From: Pseudomonas baltica
Lineage (GTDB): Bacteria > Pseudomonadota > Gammaproteobacteria > Pseudomonadales > Pseudomonadaceae
Direction: 5' to 3'
Length of the DNA: 64,000 nucleotides
Assembly (NCBI RefSeq): GCF_031880315.1
Contig: NZ_CP134771.1
Coordinates: 5,326,001-5,390,000 of the forward strand
The notes beneath the pieces were generated by a model. The model did no database searches. It saw only the letters and a program-made list of their open reading frames with translations, and was not told the origin of the DNA. Positions 7,980 through 19,589 of the stretch are shown here, piece after piece. A program made the position numbers and the translations under genes. Position 1 is the first letter of the stretch, and each line of letters opens with the position of its first letter.

Positions 7980-10004
7980 ATGACGTCTGATGAACCTTTC
8001 GAATCCGGCCGCGAAGGCCAAGTCCACGATAACGCCGAGCACGTCTTGAGCCTGTCCCAGGCCCTGCTGCTACCGCGCCTTTTGATCGAGAACACCCAAC
8101 CGGTGATCGATGACGGCGTATTCGCCGTCAAGACGCTAGTCGGACGCCAGGTGGCGGTGACCACCAAGGTTTACGCCGATGGCCATGACAAGTTGGCGGT
8201 ACGCCTGCGCGTGCGGCGAGTGGATAGCGAAGAATGGCAGACCTCGGCCCTGACGGAGCTGGGCAACGACAGCTTTGCCGGTGAGTTCAGCGTCGACGCC
8301 ATTGGCCGCTACGTCTATTGCGTCGAGGCGTGGATCGATCAGTTCGCCAGTTACCGCTATGAGCTGGAGAAAAAATACGCTGCGGGCGTTGCCATCGGCC
8401 TGGAGCTGGAAGAAGGCCGCGTGCATTTGCAGCATGCCGCCGAGCGTAGCGAGGGCGATCTCAAGCACGCGCTGCAAAATCTGCACGACAGCCTCCATGA
8501 GCTCAACGAAGACCAGCGTGTATCGCTGCTGTTGCAAGCCGACACCAGCGCTCTGATGGCCCGCGCCGATCACCGCGCGTTTCTCACCCGCAGCCCCGAA
8601 TACCCGGTGGAAGTGGAGCGGCAACTGGCCGAGTTCGCCAGTTGGTACGAGCTGTTCCCGCGCTCGATCACCGACGACAAGGCCCGCCACGGCACGTTTA
8701 ACGACGTGCACAATCGCTTGCCGATGATCCGCGACATGGGCTTCGACGTGCTGTATTTCCCACCGATTCACCCCATCGGCCGCGCGCATCGCAAGGGGCC
8801 CAACAACTCGCTGACTGCTGGGCCGGATGATGTCGGCAGTCCTTATGCGATTGGTAGCGCGGATGGCGGCCATGACGCTATTCACCCGCAACTGGGCAGC
8901 CGCGAGGACTTTCGCAATCTGGTCAAGGCCGCCGCCGAGCATGGCTTGGAAATCGCCCTCGATTTCGCCATCCAGTGCTCCCAGGATCACCTCTGGCTCA
9001 AGGAGCATCCGGGCTGGTTCTCGTGGCGCCCGGACGGCACCATCCGCTATGCCGAAAACCCGCCGAAAAAATACCAGGACATCGTCAACGTCGATTTCTA
9101 TGCCGCCGATGCGGTGCCGAGCCTGTGGCTGGCGCTACGCGATGTGGTGTGGAGCTGGGTGGAGGAGGGCGTGAAGATTTTTCGCGTCGACAACCCGCAC
9201 ACCAAGCCGCTGCCGTTCTGGCAATGGTTGATCGAGGATATTCGCAGCAAGGACCCAGACGTCATGTTTCTCGCCGAGGCCTTCACCAAGCCGGCGATGA
9301 TGGCGCGTCTGGGCAAGGTCGGTTACAGCCAGAGTTACACGTACTTCACCTGGCGCAACACCAAGGCTGAATTGCAGGCGTACTTCAGCGAGCTCAACCA
9401 GCCGCCGTGGTCGCATTGCTACCGGCCCAACTTCTTCGTCAACACGCCGGACATAAACCCGTTTTTTCTGCACGAGTCAGGGCGCCCGGGCTTCTTGATC
9501 CGCGCGGCGCTGGCGACCATGGGCTCGGGGCTGTGGGGCATGTACTCGGGCTTCGAGCTGTGCGAATCGGCGCCGATCCCCGGCAAGGAAGAATACCTCG
9601 ACTCGGAGAAGTACGAGATCCGCCCGCGGGACTACACCGCACCCGGCAATATCATTGCCGAGATCGCCCAGCTCAACCGCATCCGCCGTCTCAACCCGGC
9701 GCTGCAGACCCACCTGGGCGTGGCGTTCTTCAATTGCTACAACGACAACATCCTGTATTTCGCCAAACGTACGCCCGATCGGCAGAACTACATTCTGGTG
9801 GCGATCAACCTGGACCCTTACAACGCTCAGGAAGCCAACTTCGAACTGCCGCTGTGGGAGTTGGGCCTGGACGACAATGCCGCGACCTCGGGCACCGATC
9901 TGATGACCGGCCATACCTGGACCTGGTACGGCAAGACTCAGTTCATGCGCCTCGACCCCGCCTATCAGTCCTTTGGTATCTGGCGCATCGCTCGCGAGCA
10001 ATAA
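7980..10004 (+). CDS. glgE: Alpha-1,4-glucan:maltose-1-phosphate maltosyltransferase
   Basis: A 674-residue GH13_3 enzyme that transfers maltosyl units from alpha-maltose-1-phosphate to the non-reducing end of linear alpha-glucan. An N-terminal beta-sandwich and helical domain (to about residue 210) precedes the catalytic barrel. 'YFPPIHPIGRAHRKG' is strongly diagnostic of GlgE. The nucleophile is Asp404 in 'FRVDNPHTKP' and the general acid Glu433 in 'FLAEAFTKP'. The frame is open from 7857, but AAGGAG lies correctly before the ATG at 7980 and gives the family's usual length. It is first in a plus-strand operon with treS/pep2 and glgB, so its substrate is made by the next gene's product. Confidence 0.95.
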   Translation: MTSDEPFESGREGQVHDNAEHVLSLSQALLLPRLLIENTQPVIDDGVFAVKTLVGRQVAVTTKVYADGHDKLAVRLRVRRVDSEEWQTSALTELGNDSFAGEFSVDAIGRYVYCVEAWIDQFASYRYELEKKYAAGVAIGLELEEGRVHLQHAAERSEGDLKHALQNLHDSLHELNEDQRVSLLLQADTSALMARADHRAFLTRSPEYPVEVERQLAEFASWYELFPRSITDDKARHGTFNDVHNRLPMIRDMGFDVLYFPPIHPIGRAHRKGPNNSLTAGPDDVGSPYAIGSADGGHDAIHPQLGSREDFRNLVKAAAEHGLEIALDFAIQCSQDHLWLKEHPGWFSWRPDGTIRYAENPPKKYQDIVNVDFYAADAVPSLWLALRDVVWSWVEEGVKIFRVDNPHTKPLPFWQWLIEDIRSKDPDVMFLAEAFTKPAMMARLGKVGYSQSYTYFTWRNTKAELQAYFSELNQPPWSHCYRPNFFVNTPDINPFFLHESGRPGFLIRAALATMGSGLWGMYSGFELCESAPIPGKEEYLDSEKYEIRPRDYTAPGNIIAEIAQLNRIRRLNPALQTHLGVAFFNCYNDNILYFAKRTPDRQNYILVAINLDPYNAQEANFELPLWELGLDDNAATSGTDLMTGHTWTWYGKTQFMRLDPAYQSFGIWRIAREQ

Positions 10005-10014
10005 CCCTCTCGGC

Positions 10015-10040
10015 GCGGCTGCGTACGAAGACGCAGCCGC
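10015..10040 (+). other. Strong hairpin between glgE and treS/pep2, no U-tract
   Basis: GCGGCTGCGT and ACGCAGCCGC form a perfect 10-bp stem with a 6-base loop (ACGAAG), starting 10 bases after the glgE stop. There is no T-run, so it is not a classical terminator. It may stabilise the glgE message or set its level relative to the downstream genes. Confidence 0.7.
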
Positions 10041-10076
10041 CTCATAACAAGAGCTCCTCAACAAGGAATCAGCTGC

Positions 10077-13000
10077 ATGGCCAGAAAACCTAAGGCAGCC
10101 AAGTTCATCGAAGACCCGCTCTGGTACAAGGACGCGGTCATTTACCAAGTGCATGTAAAGTCTTTTTTCGACTCCAACAACGACGGCATCGGTGACTTTC
10201 CCGGCCTCATCGCCAAGCTCGATTACATCGCCGAGCTGGGGGTCAATACCATCTGGCTGTTGCCGTTCTATCCGTCGCCACGGCGTGACGACGGCTACGA
10301 TATCGCCGAATACAAGGCCGTGCACCCCGACTACGGCACCATGCACGACGCCAAGCGTTTCATCGCCGAGGCGCACCAGCGTGGCTTGCGCGTGATCACC
10401 GAACTGGTCATCAACCACACTTCGGACCAGCACCCCTGGTTCCAGCGTGCGCGCCATGCCAAGGCCGGATCCAAGGCGCGGGACTTTTACGTGTGGTCCG
10501 ACAGTGATGCCAAGTACGACGGCACGCGGATCATCTTCCTCGACACCGAAAAATCCAACTGGACCTGGGACCCGGTCGCCGGCCAGTACTTCTGGCATCG
10601 TTTCTACTCGCACCAGCCGGACCTCAACTTCGACAACCCGCAGGTGATGAAGGCGGTGATCGGCGTGATGCGTTATTGGCTCGACCTGGGCATCGATGGC
10701 CTGCGCCTGGACGCCATCCCGTACTTGATCGAGCGCGACGGCACCAACAACGAGAACCTGCCCGAGACCCACGCGGTGCTCAAGCAGATCCGCGCCGAAA
10801 TTGACGCCAATTACCCCGATCGCATGCTGTTGGCCGAGGCCAACCAATGGCCCGAGGACACCCAGCTGTATTTCGGCGACGCCAAGGGCCCCAATGGTGA
10901 CGAATGCCATATGGCCTTCCACTTCCCGTTGATGCCGCGCATGTACATGGCCGTGGCCCAGGAAGACCGGTTTCCGATCACCGACATCTTGCGTCAGACC
11001 CCGGAGATCCCCGCCAACTGCCAGTGGGCGATCTTCCTGCGCAACCATGACGAGCTGACCCTGGAGATGGTTACCGACAAGGAGCGCGATTACCTGTGGA
11101 ACTACTACGCCGCCGACAGCCGCGCGCGCATCAACCTCGGTATTCGCCGACGGCTGGCGCCGTTGCTCGAGCGTGACCGGCGTCGTGTAGAACTGCTCAA
11201 CAGCCTGCTGCTGTCGATGCCCGGCACGCCGACGCTGTATTACGGCGACGAAATCGGCATGGGCGACAACATCTACCTGGGCGACCGCGACGGTGTGCGC
11301 ACGCCCATGCAGTGGTCGATCGACCGCAACGGTGGTTTTTCGCGCGCCGACCCGGCCAGCCTGGTGCTGCCGCCGATCATGGATTCGCTCTACGGCTACC
11401 AGTCGGTCAACGTCGAAACCCAGGCCAGCGATCCACACTCGCTGCTCAACTGGACGCGGCGCATGCTCGCCGTGCGCAAGCAGCAGAAGGCCTTTGGCCG
11501 CGGTACGTTGAAGATGCTGTCGCCGAGCAACCGGCGCATCCTTGCTTATCTGCGTGAGTACACCAACGCCGACGGCAAGGTCGAGATCATCCTCTGTGTG
11601 GCCAACGTTTCGCGGGCGGCGCAAGCGGCCGAGTTGGATCTGTCGGCCTATGCCGGCATGGTCCCGGTGGAGATGCTTGGCGGTGCGGCGTTCCCGCCGA
11701 TCGGTCAACTCAATTTCCTGCTCACTCTGGCCCCTTACGGGTTCTACTGGTTTCTATTGGCCTCGGAGAATCAAATGCCCAGCTGGCACGTTGAACCGGC
11801 CCAAAGCCTGCCGGACTTCCTCACTCTGGTGCTGAAAAAGCGCATGGAGGAACTGCTCGAGTCGCCCTCGCGCGAATCGCTGGAAAACACCGCGCTCACC
11901 CAGTACTTGCCCAAGCGCCGCTGGTTCGCCGGCAAGGACAGCGCTATCGACAAGGTGAACATCGCCTACGGCGTGCGCTTCGGTACCGCGCAGGCGCCGG
12001 TGCTGCTCAGCGAGATCGAAGTCACCAGCGCTGGCGTGGTCAGCCGCTATCAGTTCCCGTTCGGGTTGCTTGGCGACGATCAGATCGCCAGCGCGCTCCC
12101 TCAGCAGCTGGCGCTGTCGCGGGTACGCCGCGGCCGTCAGGTGGGCTTGATCACCGATGCGTTCGCGCTGGAGACCTTCATTCATTCGGTGCTCGCCGCG
12201 GTGCAGGCCAATCAGACGCTGCCATGCAGCGAGGGCGAACTGCGTTTCGAACCGACCGCCGAGTTGACCCGGCTCAATTTGGGCAGCGATGCGCAGATTC
12301 GCTACCTGTCCGCCGAGCAATCCAATAGCTCCGTAGTGATCGGCGCCGCTATGGTGCTCAAGATGATCCGCAAGGTCAGCGGCGGCATCCACCCCGAGCT
12401 GGAAATGGGCGCCTACCTCACCAGCGCCGGCTACCAGAATATTTCGCCGCTGCTGGGCTCCGTCCAGCGCGTCGACGCCCAGGGTCTGCCGCACCTGTTG
12501 ATGATCGCTCAGGGCTTTTTGGCCAACCAGGGCGACGCATGGGAATGGACTCAGAACAATCTGGAGCGTGCGGTGCGCGACGAGATGGCCAGTGTCCGCT
12601 CCGAGCAGGATCAACACTATAACGCCCTGGTGGAGCTGGCCGATTTCGCTGCCATGCTCGGCAAGCGCCTGGGCGAAATGCACAAGGTGCTGGCCGCGCC
12701 TACCGACAATGCCGATTTTCGTGCCAGCCCGAGCAAAAAGAAGGACGCTCAGGCATGGAGCAAAAGCATCAAGGCGCAGGTCGAACGTGCACTGCAATTG
12801 CTCGAACAACATAAAGGCAACCTCGATGACGAAAACCGCACGCTGGTGGCCGACCTGTTGAGCCAGCGCAAATCGCTGCTCAGCCACGTCGATACACTCA
12901 GCCAGCAGGCTACCGGTGGCTTGATCATGCGTGTGCACGGCGACTTGCACTTGGGCCAGGTGCTGGTGGTGCAGGGCGACGCCTATCTGATCGACTTCGA

Positions 13001-13400
13001 AGGCGAACCGGCACGGCCGTTGGAAGAACGTCGCGGCAAGTACAGCCCGTTCAAGGATGTCAGCGGTGTGCTGCGTTCGTTTGATTACGCCGCGGCCATG
13101 GCGGTGCGCAATGCGCAGAGCGTGGATGCCTCGCCAGAAGCCGCGCAGGCCCGCCAGCGCGTGGCCAAGCGTTACCTGCATGAATCGCGGCACGCGTTCA
13201 TCGAGGCCTATCGAGCGGCCACGGCCGACTTGGCTCATGCCTGGGAAAACCCCGAAGGCGAGCGTGCGGCACTGGAATTGTTCAGCCTGGAAAAGGCTGC
13301 CTATGAAATCGCTTATGAAGCGGAGAATCGTCCGGGCTGGCTGGCCGTGCCTTTGCATGGTCTGTTCGGGCTCTTGAGTACAAGGGGAGAAGAGTCATGA
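10077..13400 (+). CDS. treS: Trehalose synthase/maltokinase fusion protein (TreS-Pep2)
   Basis: A 1107-residue bifunctional enzyme. Residues 1 to about 560 are a GH13 trehalose synthase that interconverts trehalose and maltose. It has '[19 protein letters not shown]', nucleophile Asp212 in '[10 protein letters not shown]', acid Glu254 in '[11 protein letters not shown]' and Asp325 in 'FLRNHDELT'. Residues from about 600 to the end are a maltokinase (Mak/Pep2) that phosphorylates maltose to maltose-1-phosphate. It has a '[11 protein letters not shown]' N-lobe motif, '[12 protein letters not shown]' (His954-Asp956) and 'IDFEGEP'. Fusion of the two steps channels trehalose to the GlgE substrate. 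AAGGA precedes the ATG. The stop overlaps the glgB start as ATGA, indicating translational coupling. Confidence 0.95.
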   Translation: MARKPKAAKFIEDPLWYKDAVIYQVHVKSFFDSNNDGIGDFPGLIAKLDYIAELGVNTIWLLPFYPSPRRDDGYDIAEYKAVHPDYGTMHDAKRFIAEAHQRGLRVITELVINHTSDQHPWFQRARHAKAGSKARDFYVWSDSDAKYDGTRIIFLDTEKSNWTWDPVAGQYFWHRFYSHQPDLNFDNPQVMKAVIGVMRYWLDLGIDGLRLDAIPYLIERDGTNNENLPETHAVLKQIRAEIDANYPDRMLLAEANQWPEDTQLYFGDAKGPNGDECHMAFHFPLMPRMYMAVAQEDRFPITDILRQTPEIPANCQWAIFLRNHDELTLEMVTDKERDYLWNYYAADSRARINLGIRRRLAPLLERDRRRVELLNSLLLSMPGTPTLYYGDEIGMGDNIYLGDRDGVRTPMQWSIDRNGGFSRADPASLVLPPIMDSLYGYQSVNVETQASDPHSLLNWTRRMLAVRKQQKAFGRGTLKMLSPSNRRILAYLREYTNADGKVEIILCVANVSRAAQAAELDLSAYAGMVPVEMLGGAAFPPIGQLNFLLTLAPYGFYWFLLASENQMPSWHVEPAQSLPDFLTLVLKKRMEELLESPSRESLENTALTQYLPKRRWFAGKDSAIDKVNIAYGVRFGTAQAPVLLSEIEVTSAGVVSRYQFPFGLLGDDQIASALPQQLALSRVRRGRQVGLITDAFALETFIHSVLAAVQANQTLPCSEGELRFEPTAELTRLNLGSDAQIRYLSAEQSNSSVVIGAAMVLKMIRKVSGGIHPELEMGAYLTSAGYQNISPLLGSVQRVDAQGLPHLLMIAQGFLANQGDAWEWTQNNLERAVRDEMASVRSEQDQHYNALVELADFAAMLGKRLGEMHKVLAAPTDNADFRASPSKKKDAQAWSKSIKAQVERALQLLEQHKGNLDDENRTLVADLLSQRKSLLSHVDTLSQQATGGLIMRVHGDLHLGQVLVVQGDAYLIDFEGEPARPLEERRGKYSPFKDVSGVLRSFDYAAAMAVRNAQSVDASPEAAQARQRVAKRYLHESRHAFIEAYRAATADLAHAWENPEGERAALELFSLEKAAYEIAYEAENRPGWLAVPLHGLFGLLSTRGEES

Positions 13401-15622
13401 GTGCGCAACAGCAACAGAGCCAGCGCGGTGCCATACCGCCCAAGGCCGATATTGAAGCGCTGATCCGCGCCGATCACCGTGATCCGTTTTCGATCCTTGG
13501 CCCCCACAGCGATGGCGGTGACGGGCAATACATTCGTGCCTACCTGCCCAATGCCCTGTCGGTCGAGGTGTTGGCCAAGGATCACGACGAGTCCCTGGTC
13601 AAGCTTGAACAGCATTACGACGTACCGGGGCTCTTCACCGGCCACATGCATTCGCGTCAGCCCTATCGGCTCAAGGTGCAATGGGCCGGTGGCGAATACA
13701 CCAACGCCGATCCTTACAGCTTCGGCGAGCTGCTGGGCGAGATGGACCTGTACCTGTTCGCCGAGGGTAATCACCGTGATCTGAGCGGTGTCTTTGGCGC
13801 TCAGGTGATGAATATCGATGGCGTCGACGGCGTGCGTTTCGCCGTGTGGGCGCCGAATGCCAAGCGCGTTTCGGTGGTGGGTGACTTCAACGGCTGGGAT
13901 GGCCGTCGGCATCCGATGCGCGTGCGCTACCCCTCGGGTGTGTGGGAAATCTTCATCCCTGGCGTGCAGCCGGGCGATGGCTATAAATACGAAATTCTCG
14001 GCGCTCACGGCATCTTGCCGCTCAAGGCCGATCCGGTTGCTCTGGCCACTGAGCTGCCGCCCGCCACGGGGTCGCGGGTCGGCAGGCCGCTCGATCACGC
14101 CTGGGGTGACCAGGCCTGGCTCGAGGGCCGTGAACAGCGCCACAGCAGCAGTGCGCCGCTGTCGATCTACGAGCTGCACGCGGGCTCGTGGATGGTCGAG
14201 ACCGACGATGCTGGCGAGGTAGTGCGCAATTACACCTGGCACGAGCTGGCCGACCGCCTGATTCCTTATATCGAGAAGATGGGCTTCACCCATATCGAGC
14301 TGATGCCGATCATGGAGCATCCGTTCGGTGGGTCGTGGGGTTATCAATTGCTCGCGCAGTTCGCACCCACCGCCCGTTACGGCACGCCGCAGCAATTCGC
14401 CGAATTCGTCGACCGCTGCCACCAGGCCGGTTTCGGCGTGATTCTCGATTGGGTGCCGGCGCACTTTCCCACCGATACCCACGGCCTGGCGCGTTTCGAC
14501 GGCACCGCGCTGTATGAATACGACAACCCGCTCGAAGGCTTCCACCAGGATTGGGACACCCTGATCTACAACCTGGGGCGCACCGAGGTGCACGGCTTCA
14601 TGCTGGCGTCGGCGCTGCACTGGATCAAGCTTTTCCACATCGACGGCCTGCGCGTCGATGCGGTGGCCTCGATGCTGTACCGCGATTATTCACGCAAGGC
14701 TGGCGAGTGGGTGCCCAACCGCTACGGTGGTCGCGAGAACCTCGAGGCCATCGATTTCCTGCGTCACCTCAATGATGTGGTAGCTATCGAGGCACCTGGC
14801 GCGCTGGTCATCGCCGAGGAGTCCACTGCATGGCCAGGCGTCAGCCAGTCGACGCAGTCGGGCGGCCTGGGCTTTTCGTACAAGTGGAACATGGGCTGGA
14901 TGCACGACACCCTGCATTACATCCAGAACGACCCGATCCACCGCAATCACCACCACAACGAACTGAGCTTCGGCCTGATGTATGCGTATTCAGAGCACTT
15001 CATCCTGCCGATCTCTCACGACGAAGTGGTGCACGGCAAGCATTCGCTGATCGACAAGATGCCCGGCGACCGCTGGCAGAAATTCGCCAACCTGCGTGCC
15101 TACCTGACCTTCATGTGGGCGCATCCGGGCAAAAAGCTGCTGTTCATGGGCTGCGAGTTCGGGCAGTGGCGCGAGTGGAACCACGATCACCAGCTCGACT
15201 GGTACCTGACCGAGTATTCCGAGCACAAGGGCGTGCAGACGCTGGTGGCCGACCTCAATCGGCTGTATCGCTCGGAGCCGGCGTTGTACGAACAGGATTG
15301 CAAGCCCCAGGGCTTTCAATGGTTGATCGGCGACGATTCGACCAACAGCGTCTACGCCTGGTTGCGCTGGAGCAAGGAGGGGCAGCCGCTACTGGTGGTC
15401 GCCAACTTCACCCCCGTACCGCGCGAGGGGTATCGCATCGGCGTGCCATTCGGCGAGCACTGGGACGAGGTGCTTAACAGCGATGCCGAGCTGTATGCCG
15501 GGTCCAACTTCGGCAACGGCGGCGGGGTGGACAGTGAAGAGATCGCTGCCCATGGTCAGGATCGTTCGGTGTCCCTGAACCTGCCGCCACTGGGGGTCCT
15601 GGTGCTCAAACCGCGAAGCTGA
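13397..15622 (+). CDS. glgB: 1,4-alpha-glucan branching enzyme
   Basis: A 741-residue GH13 branching enzyme that makes alpha-1,6 branches in the glucan built by GlgE or GlgA. Two N-terminal carbohydrate-binding (CBM48-type) beta-sandwiches are visible ('[13 protein letters not shown]' and '[20 protein letters not shown]'). The catalytic barrel follows with '[17 protein letters not shown]', nucleophile Asp421 in '[17 protein letters not shown]', acid Glu474 in '[10 protein letters not shown]' and '[12 protein letters not shown]'. Length and motif order are normal for the bacterial enzyme. It starts inside the treS/pep2 stop codon and is the last gene of the operon. Confidence 0.96.
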   Translation: MSAQQQQSQRGAIPPKADIEALIRADHRDPFSILGPHSDGGDGQYIRAYLPNALSVEVLAKDHDESLVKLEQHYDVPGLFTGHMHSRQPYRLKVQWAGGEYTNADPYSFGELLGEMDLYLFAEGNHRDLSGVFGAQVMNIDGVDGVRFAVWAPNAKRVSVVGDFNGWDGRRHPMRVRYPSGVWEIFIPGVQPGDGYKYEILGAHGILPLKADPVALATELPPATGSRVGRPLDHAWGDQAWLEGREQRHSSSAPLSIYELHAGSWMVETDDAGEVVRNYTWHELADRLIPYIEKMGFTHIELMPIMEHPFGGSWGYQLLAQFAPTARYGTPQQFAEFVDRCHQAGFGVILDWVPAHFPTDTHGLARFDGTALYEYDNPLEGFHQDWDTLIYNLGRTEVHGFMLASALHWIKLFHIDGLRVDAVASMLYRDYSRKAGEWVPNRYGGRENLEAIDFLRHLNDVVAIEAPGALVIAEESTAWPGVSQSTQSGGLGFSYKWNMGWMHDTLHYIQNDPIHRNHHHNELSFGLMYAYSEHFILPISHDEVVHGKHSLIDKMPGDRWQKFANLRAYLTFMWAHPGKKLLFMGCEFGQWREWNHDHQLDWYLTEYSEHKGVQTLVADLNRLYRSEPALYEQDCKPQGFQWLIGDDSTNSVYAWLRWSKEGQPLLVVANFTPVPREGYRIGVPFGEHWDEVLNSDAELYAGSNFGNGGGVDSEEIAAHGQDRSVSLNLPPLGVLVLKPRS

Positions 15623-15637
15623 TGCTTGTGAATCCTG

Positions 15638-15665
15638 TGGGGGCGAGCCCGAGCGGCCGCCCCCA
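15638..15665. other. Hairpin downstream of glgB
   Basis: TGGGGGCG and CGCCCCCA form a perfect 8-bp stem with a 12-base loop, between the converging glgB and EEP genes. No T-run follows. It resembles a degenerate Pseudomonas REP or a Rho-linked 3' end structure. Confidence 0.55.
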
Positions 15666-15686
15666 TATGGGTCATTGGCGCTGTGA

Positions 15687-16487
15687 CTAGAGATGCACTT
15701 CCACTGATAGCGGCAGATGGTCGGACAGATGACTCCAGGGCTTGTTGCCAAGGATCACTGGTTCATGGCTGGTGGCGTTGCGCAGGTAGATGCGGTCCAG
15801 GCGCAGCAGCGGGAAGCGGGCCGGGTAGGTCTTGGCCAACAGGCCGTGGTGACGCTCGAACACCTCGTGCAGGCCATCGTGCTTGCACAGCGTGCTGTTG
15901 CCGCGCAGCTGCCAGTCGTTGAAGTCGCCAGCAATGATCACTGGTGCATGTTCCGGCAGCGAATCGAGCAATTGGCGCAGCAACATCAGCTGTTTTTGTC
16001 GATGGCTTTCCAATAACGACAGGTGCACGCAGATCGCGTGTACTTCGTCGTGCCCCGGCACCTGTAATACGCAATGCAGCAGGCCGCGGCGCTCGGGGCC
16101 GGTAATCGACACGTCGAGGTTGCGGTAGTGCAGGATCGGGTATTTGGACAGCAACGCGTTGCCGTGGTGGCCGTCCGGGTAGACCGCATTGCGGCCGTAG
16201 GCGTAATCGCTCCACATGCTGTCGGCGAGGAACTCGTACTGGGACATTTCCGGCCAATTGGAGACTTTTGATGCATGGCGATCGTGGCCGCCCAGAACTT
16301 CCTGCAAGAAAACGATATCGGCGCCGGTACTGCGCACGGCTTCGCGCAGCTCCGGAAGGATGAAGCGGCGGTTGAAAGCGGTGAATCCCTTGTGGGTATT
16401 GACGGTCAACACCCGTAATCGGTGCACCTCGCGCTCGGGTAGGGCGTCAAGGTCACTGAGGGCACTGCCTGCGGGGTCGGTCGACAC
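15687..16487 (-). CDS. Endonuclease/exonuclease/phosphatase (EEP) family protein, YbhP-like
   Basis: A 266-residue enzyme of the DNase I/Mg-dependent phosphodiesterase fold. Motifs in order are 'VLTVNTHKGFTAFN', 'IVFLQEV' with the metal-binding Glu, 'YPDGHHGNALLSKYPI', 'ICVHLSL', 'IIAGDFNDW' and the C-terminal 'SDHLPL' catalytic Asp-His. There is no signal peptide. In Escherichia coli the related ybhP lies beside a cardiolipin synthase gene; no such neighbour is present here. The substrate (phosphoester of lipid, sugar or nucleic acid) is unresolved. It follows glgX on the same strand after about 170 bases that contain a REP doublet, so co-transcription is uncertain. Confidence 0.85.
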   Translation of the reverse strand: MSTDPAGSALSDLDALPEREVHRLRVLTVNTHKGFTAFNRRFILPELREAVRSTGADIVFLQEVLGGHDRHASKVSNWPEMSQYEFLADSMWSDYAYGRNAVYPDGHHGNALLSKYPILHYRNLDVSITGPERRGLLHCVLQVPGHDEVHAICVHLSLLESHRQKQLMLLRQLLDSLPEHAPVIIAGDFNDWQLRGNSTLCKHDGLHEVFERHHGLLAKTYPARFPLLRLDRIYLRNATSHEPVILGNKPWSHLSDHLPLSVEVHL

Positions 16488-16555
16488 GGTTGCTCCTCGG
16501 TAAGGTACTGCCTGTCTCTATTGCGACCTGATTATCCATGGCGCAGTTCCGTGTG

Positions 16556-16648
16556 TCTGTAGCGAGGGGGAGCTCCCGAATGATCGCCCTGGCGAAACAT
16601 TCGTGCGCAGTGACACATTTTTCGGGGGCAAGCCCCCGCGCTACGGGA
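16556..16648. repeat. REP-like inverted doublet between EEP gene and glgX
   Basis: Two related units lie in opposite orientation: 'GTAGCGAGGGGGAGCTCCCG' near 16558 and a mirror copy ending 'CCCCCGCGCTAC' near 16645. The second contains a GGGGGCAAGCCCCC hairpin. This is the typical form of Pseudomonas intergenic REP pairs. Confidence 0.6.
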
Positions 16649-16655
16649 GTGAACC

Positions 16656-18815
<2,160 letters not shown>

Positions 18816-18912
18816 GATTGATCCTTAGTGGGGCTGAGTTCGTACCGAATGCGCGAGGTGCAGAACGGCGCTACAGGGAGGCATGGGGCAGTGGCAGGGC
18901 GTAGATATTTGT

Positions 18913-18990
18913 GGGGCCGTGCAAGCGCGCGCCTTGTTTCCACAGGCAGCGGCATGAGCTGTGGGAGCGCAGCTTGCTGGCGAAGGGGCC
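18913..18990. repeat. REP-like doublet upstream of glgX
   Basis: 'CTGTGGGAGCGCAGCTTGCT' (from 18959) fits the common fluorescent-pseudomonad REP unit. A degenerate copy on the other strand lies around 18913-18950. The roughly 280-base gap between the DUF2934 gene and glgX holds this element and no visible gene. Confidence 0.6.
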
Positions 18991-19095
18991 AGTGCAGGCA
19001 ACACAGGGGTGCCGAGCTCGCACGACGGGAGTCCGGGTATCGGGCTGGCCGAACGGGCGGCCAGCCTTGGGGTGAGCAGAGCGTGTGCCAGGCAA

Positions 19096-19575
19096 TCAGC
19101 TGGCTGGCGGCTTTTTCGCTGCGCTGGGTTTTTTCGCGGCGGCGGGCTTGGGCGCAGTCGCAGGCTTGGGCGCCGGCGGCTTGGAAGCCTTGACTGCGGT
19201 CGGCTTGCTGGCGACCGGCTTGGGCGCGGATTTTGCGGCGGGCTTGGGCGGTGTCTTGTCGGCGGCCGGCTCCGGAGCCGATTTGACCGCTGGCTTGGGT
19301 GCCGATTTAGCCGCCGGTTTTGCAGGCTTGCTGGCGACAGGTTTAGGCGGCGCCGCGGGCTTTTCCGCTGCCTTGGGGGCCGCTACCGGCTTGTCGGCCT
19401 TGGCTGTCTTGGCCGCGGCAGACTTGCGATTCGAGGGCTTGCTGGGCGCCAGTGCTTCGGCTTCAGCGAGCTTGCGCGCCATCTCCCAGTGACGGTCCTC
19501 ATGACCGTGGGGTTGACCCTCGGACTCCCAGATCTGATAAGCAAATTCTTTAATACGCTTGTCGTCGACACTCAT
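19096..19575 (-). CDS. DUF2934-domain protein with a long Lys/Ala/Pro-rich tail
   Basis: A 159-residue protein. The first ~40 residues ('IKEFAYQIWESEGQPHGHED' then 'HWEMARKLAEAE') are a DUF2934 domain, a short helical module of unknown role. The remaining ~115 residues are a low-complexity string of PKPAAKSAP/KPVASKPAK-type repeats, very basic and probably disordered. They recall the histone-H1-like tail of AlgP. Such a tail suggests binding to nucleic acid or an acidic polymer, but this is inference. AGGAGCG precedes the ATG. The gene starts 14 bases after the treY stop, so it is in the trehalose operon. Confidence 0.85.
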   Translation of the reverse strand: MSVDDKRIKEFAYQIWESEGQPHGHEDRHWEMARKLAEAEALAPSKPSNRKSAAAKTAKADKPVAAPKAAEKPAAPPKPVASKPAKPAAKSAPKPAVKSAPEPAADKTPPKPAAKSAPKPVASKPTAVKASKPPAPKPATAPKPAAAKKPSAAKKPPAS

Positions 19576-19589
19576 TTAAACGCTCCTGA

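Noticed and set aside
9477..11708. 743-codon minus-strand frame opposite glgE and treS
   Set aside because: It spans two genes and their gap and has no recognisable domain. The plus strand encodes known enzymes.
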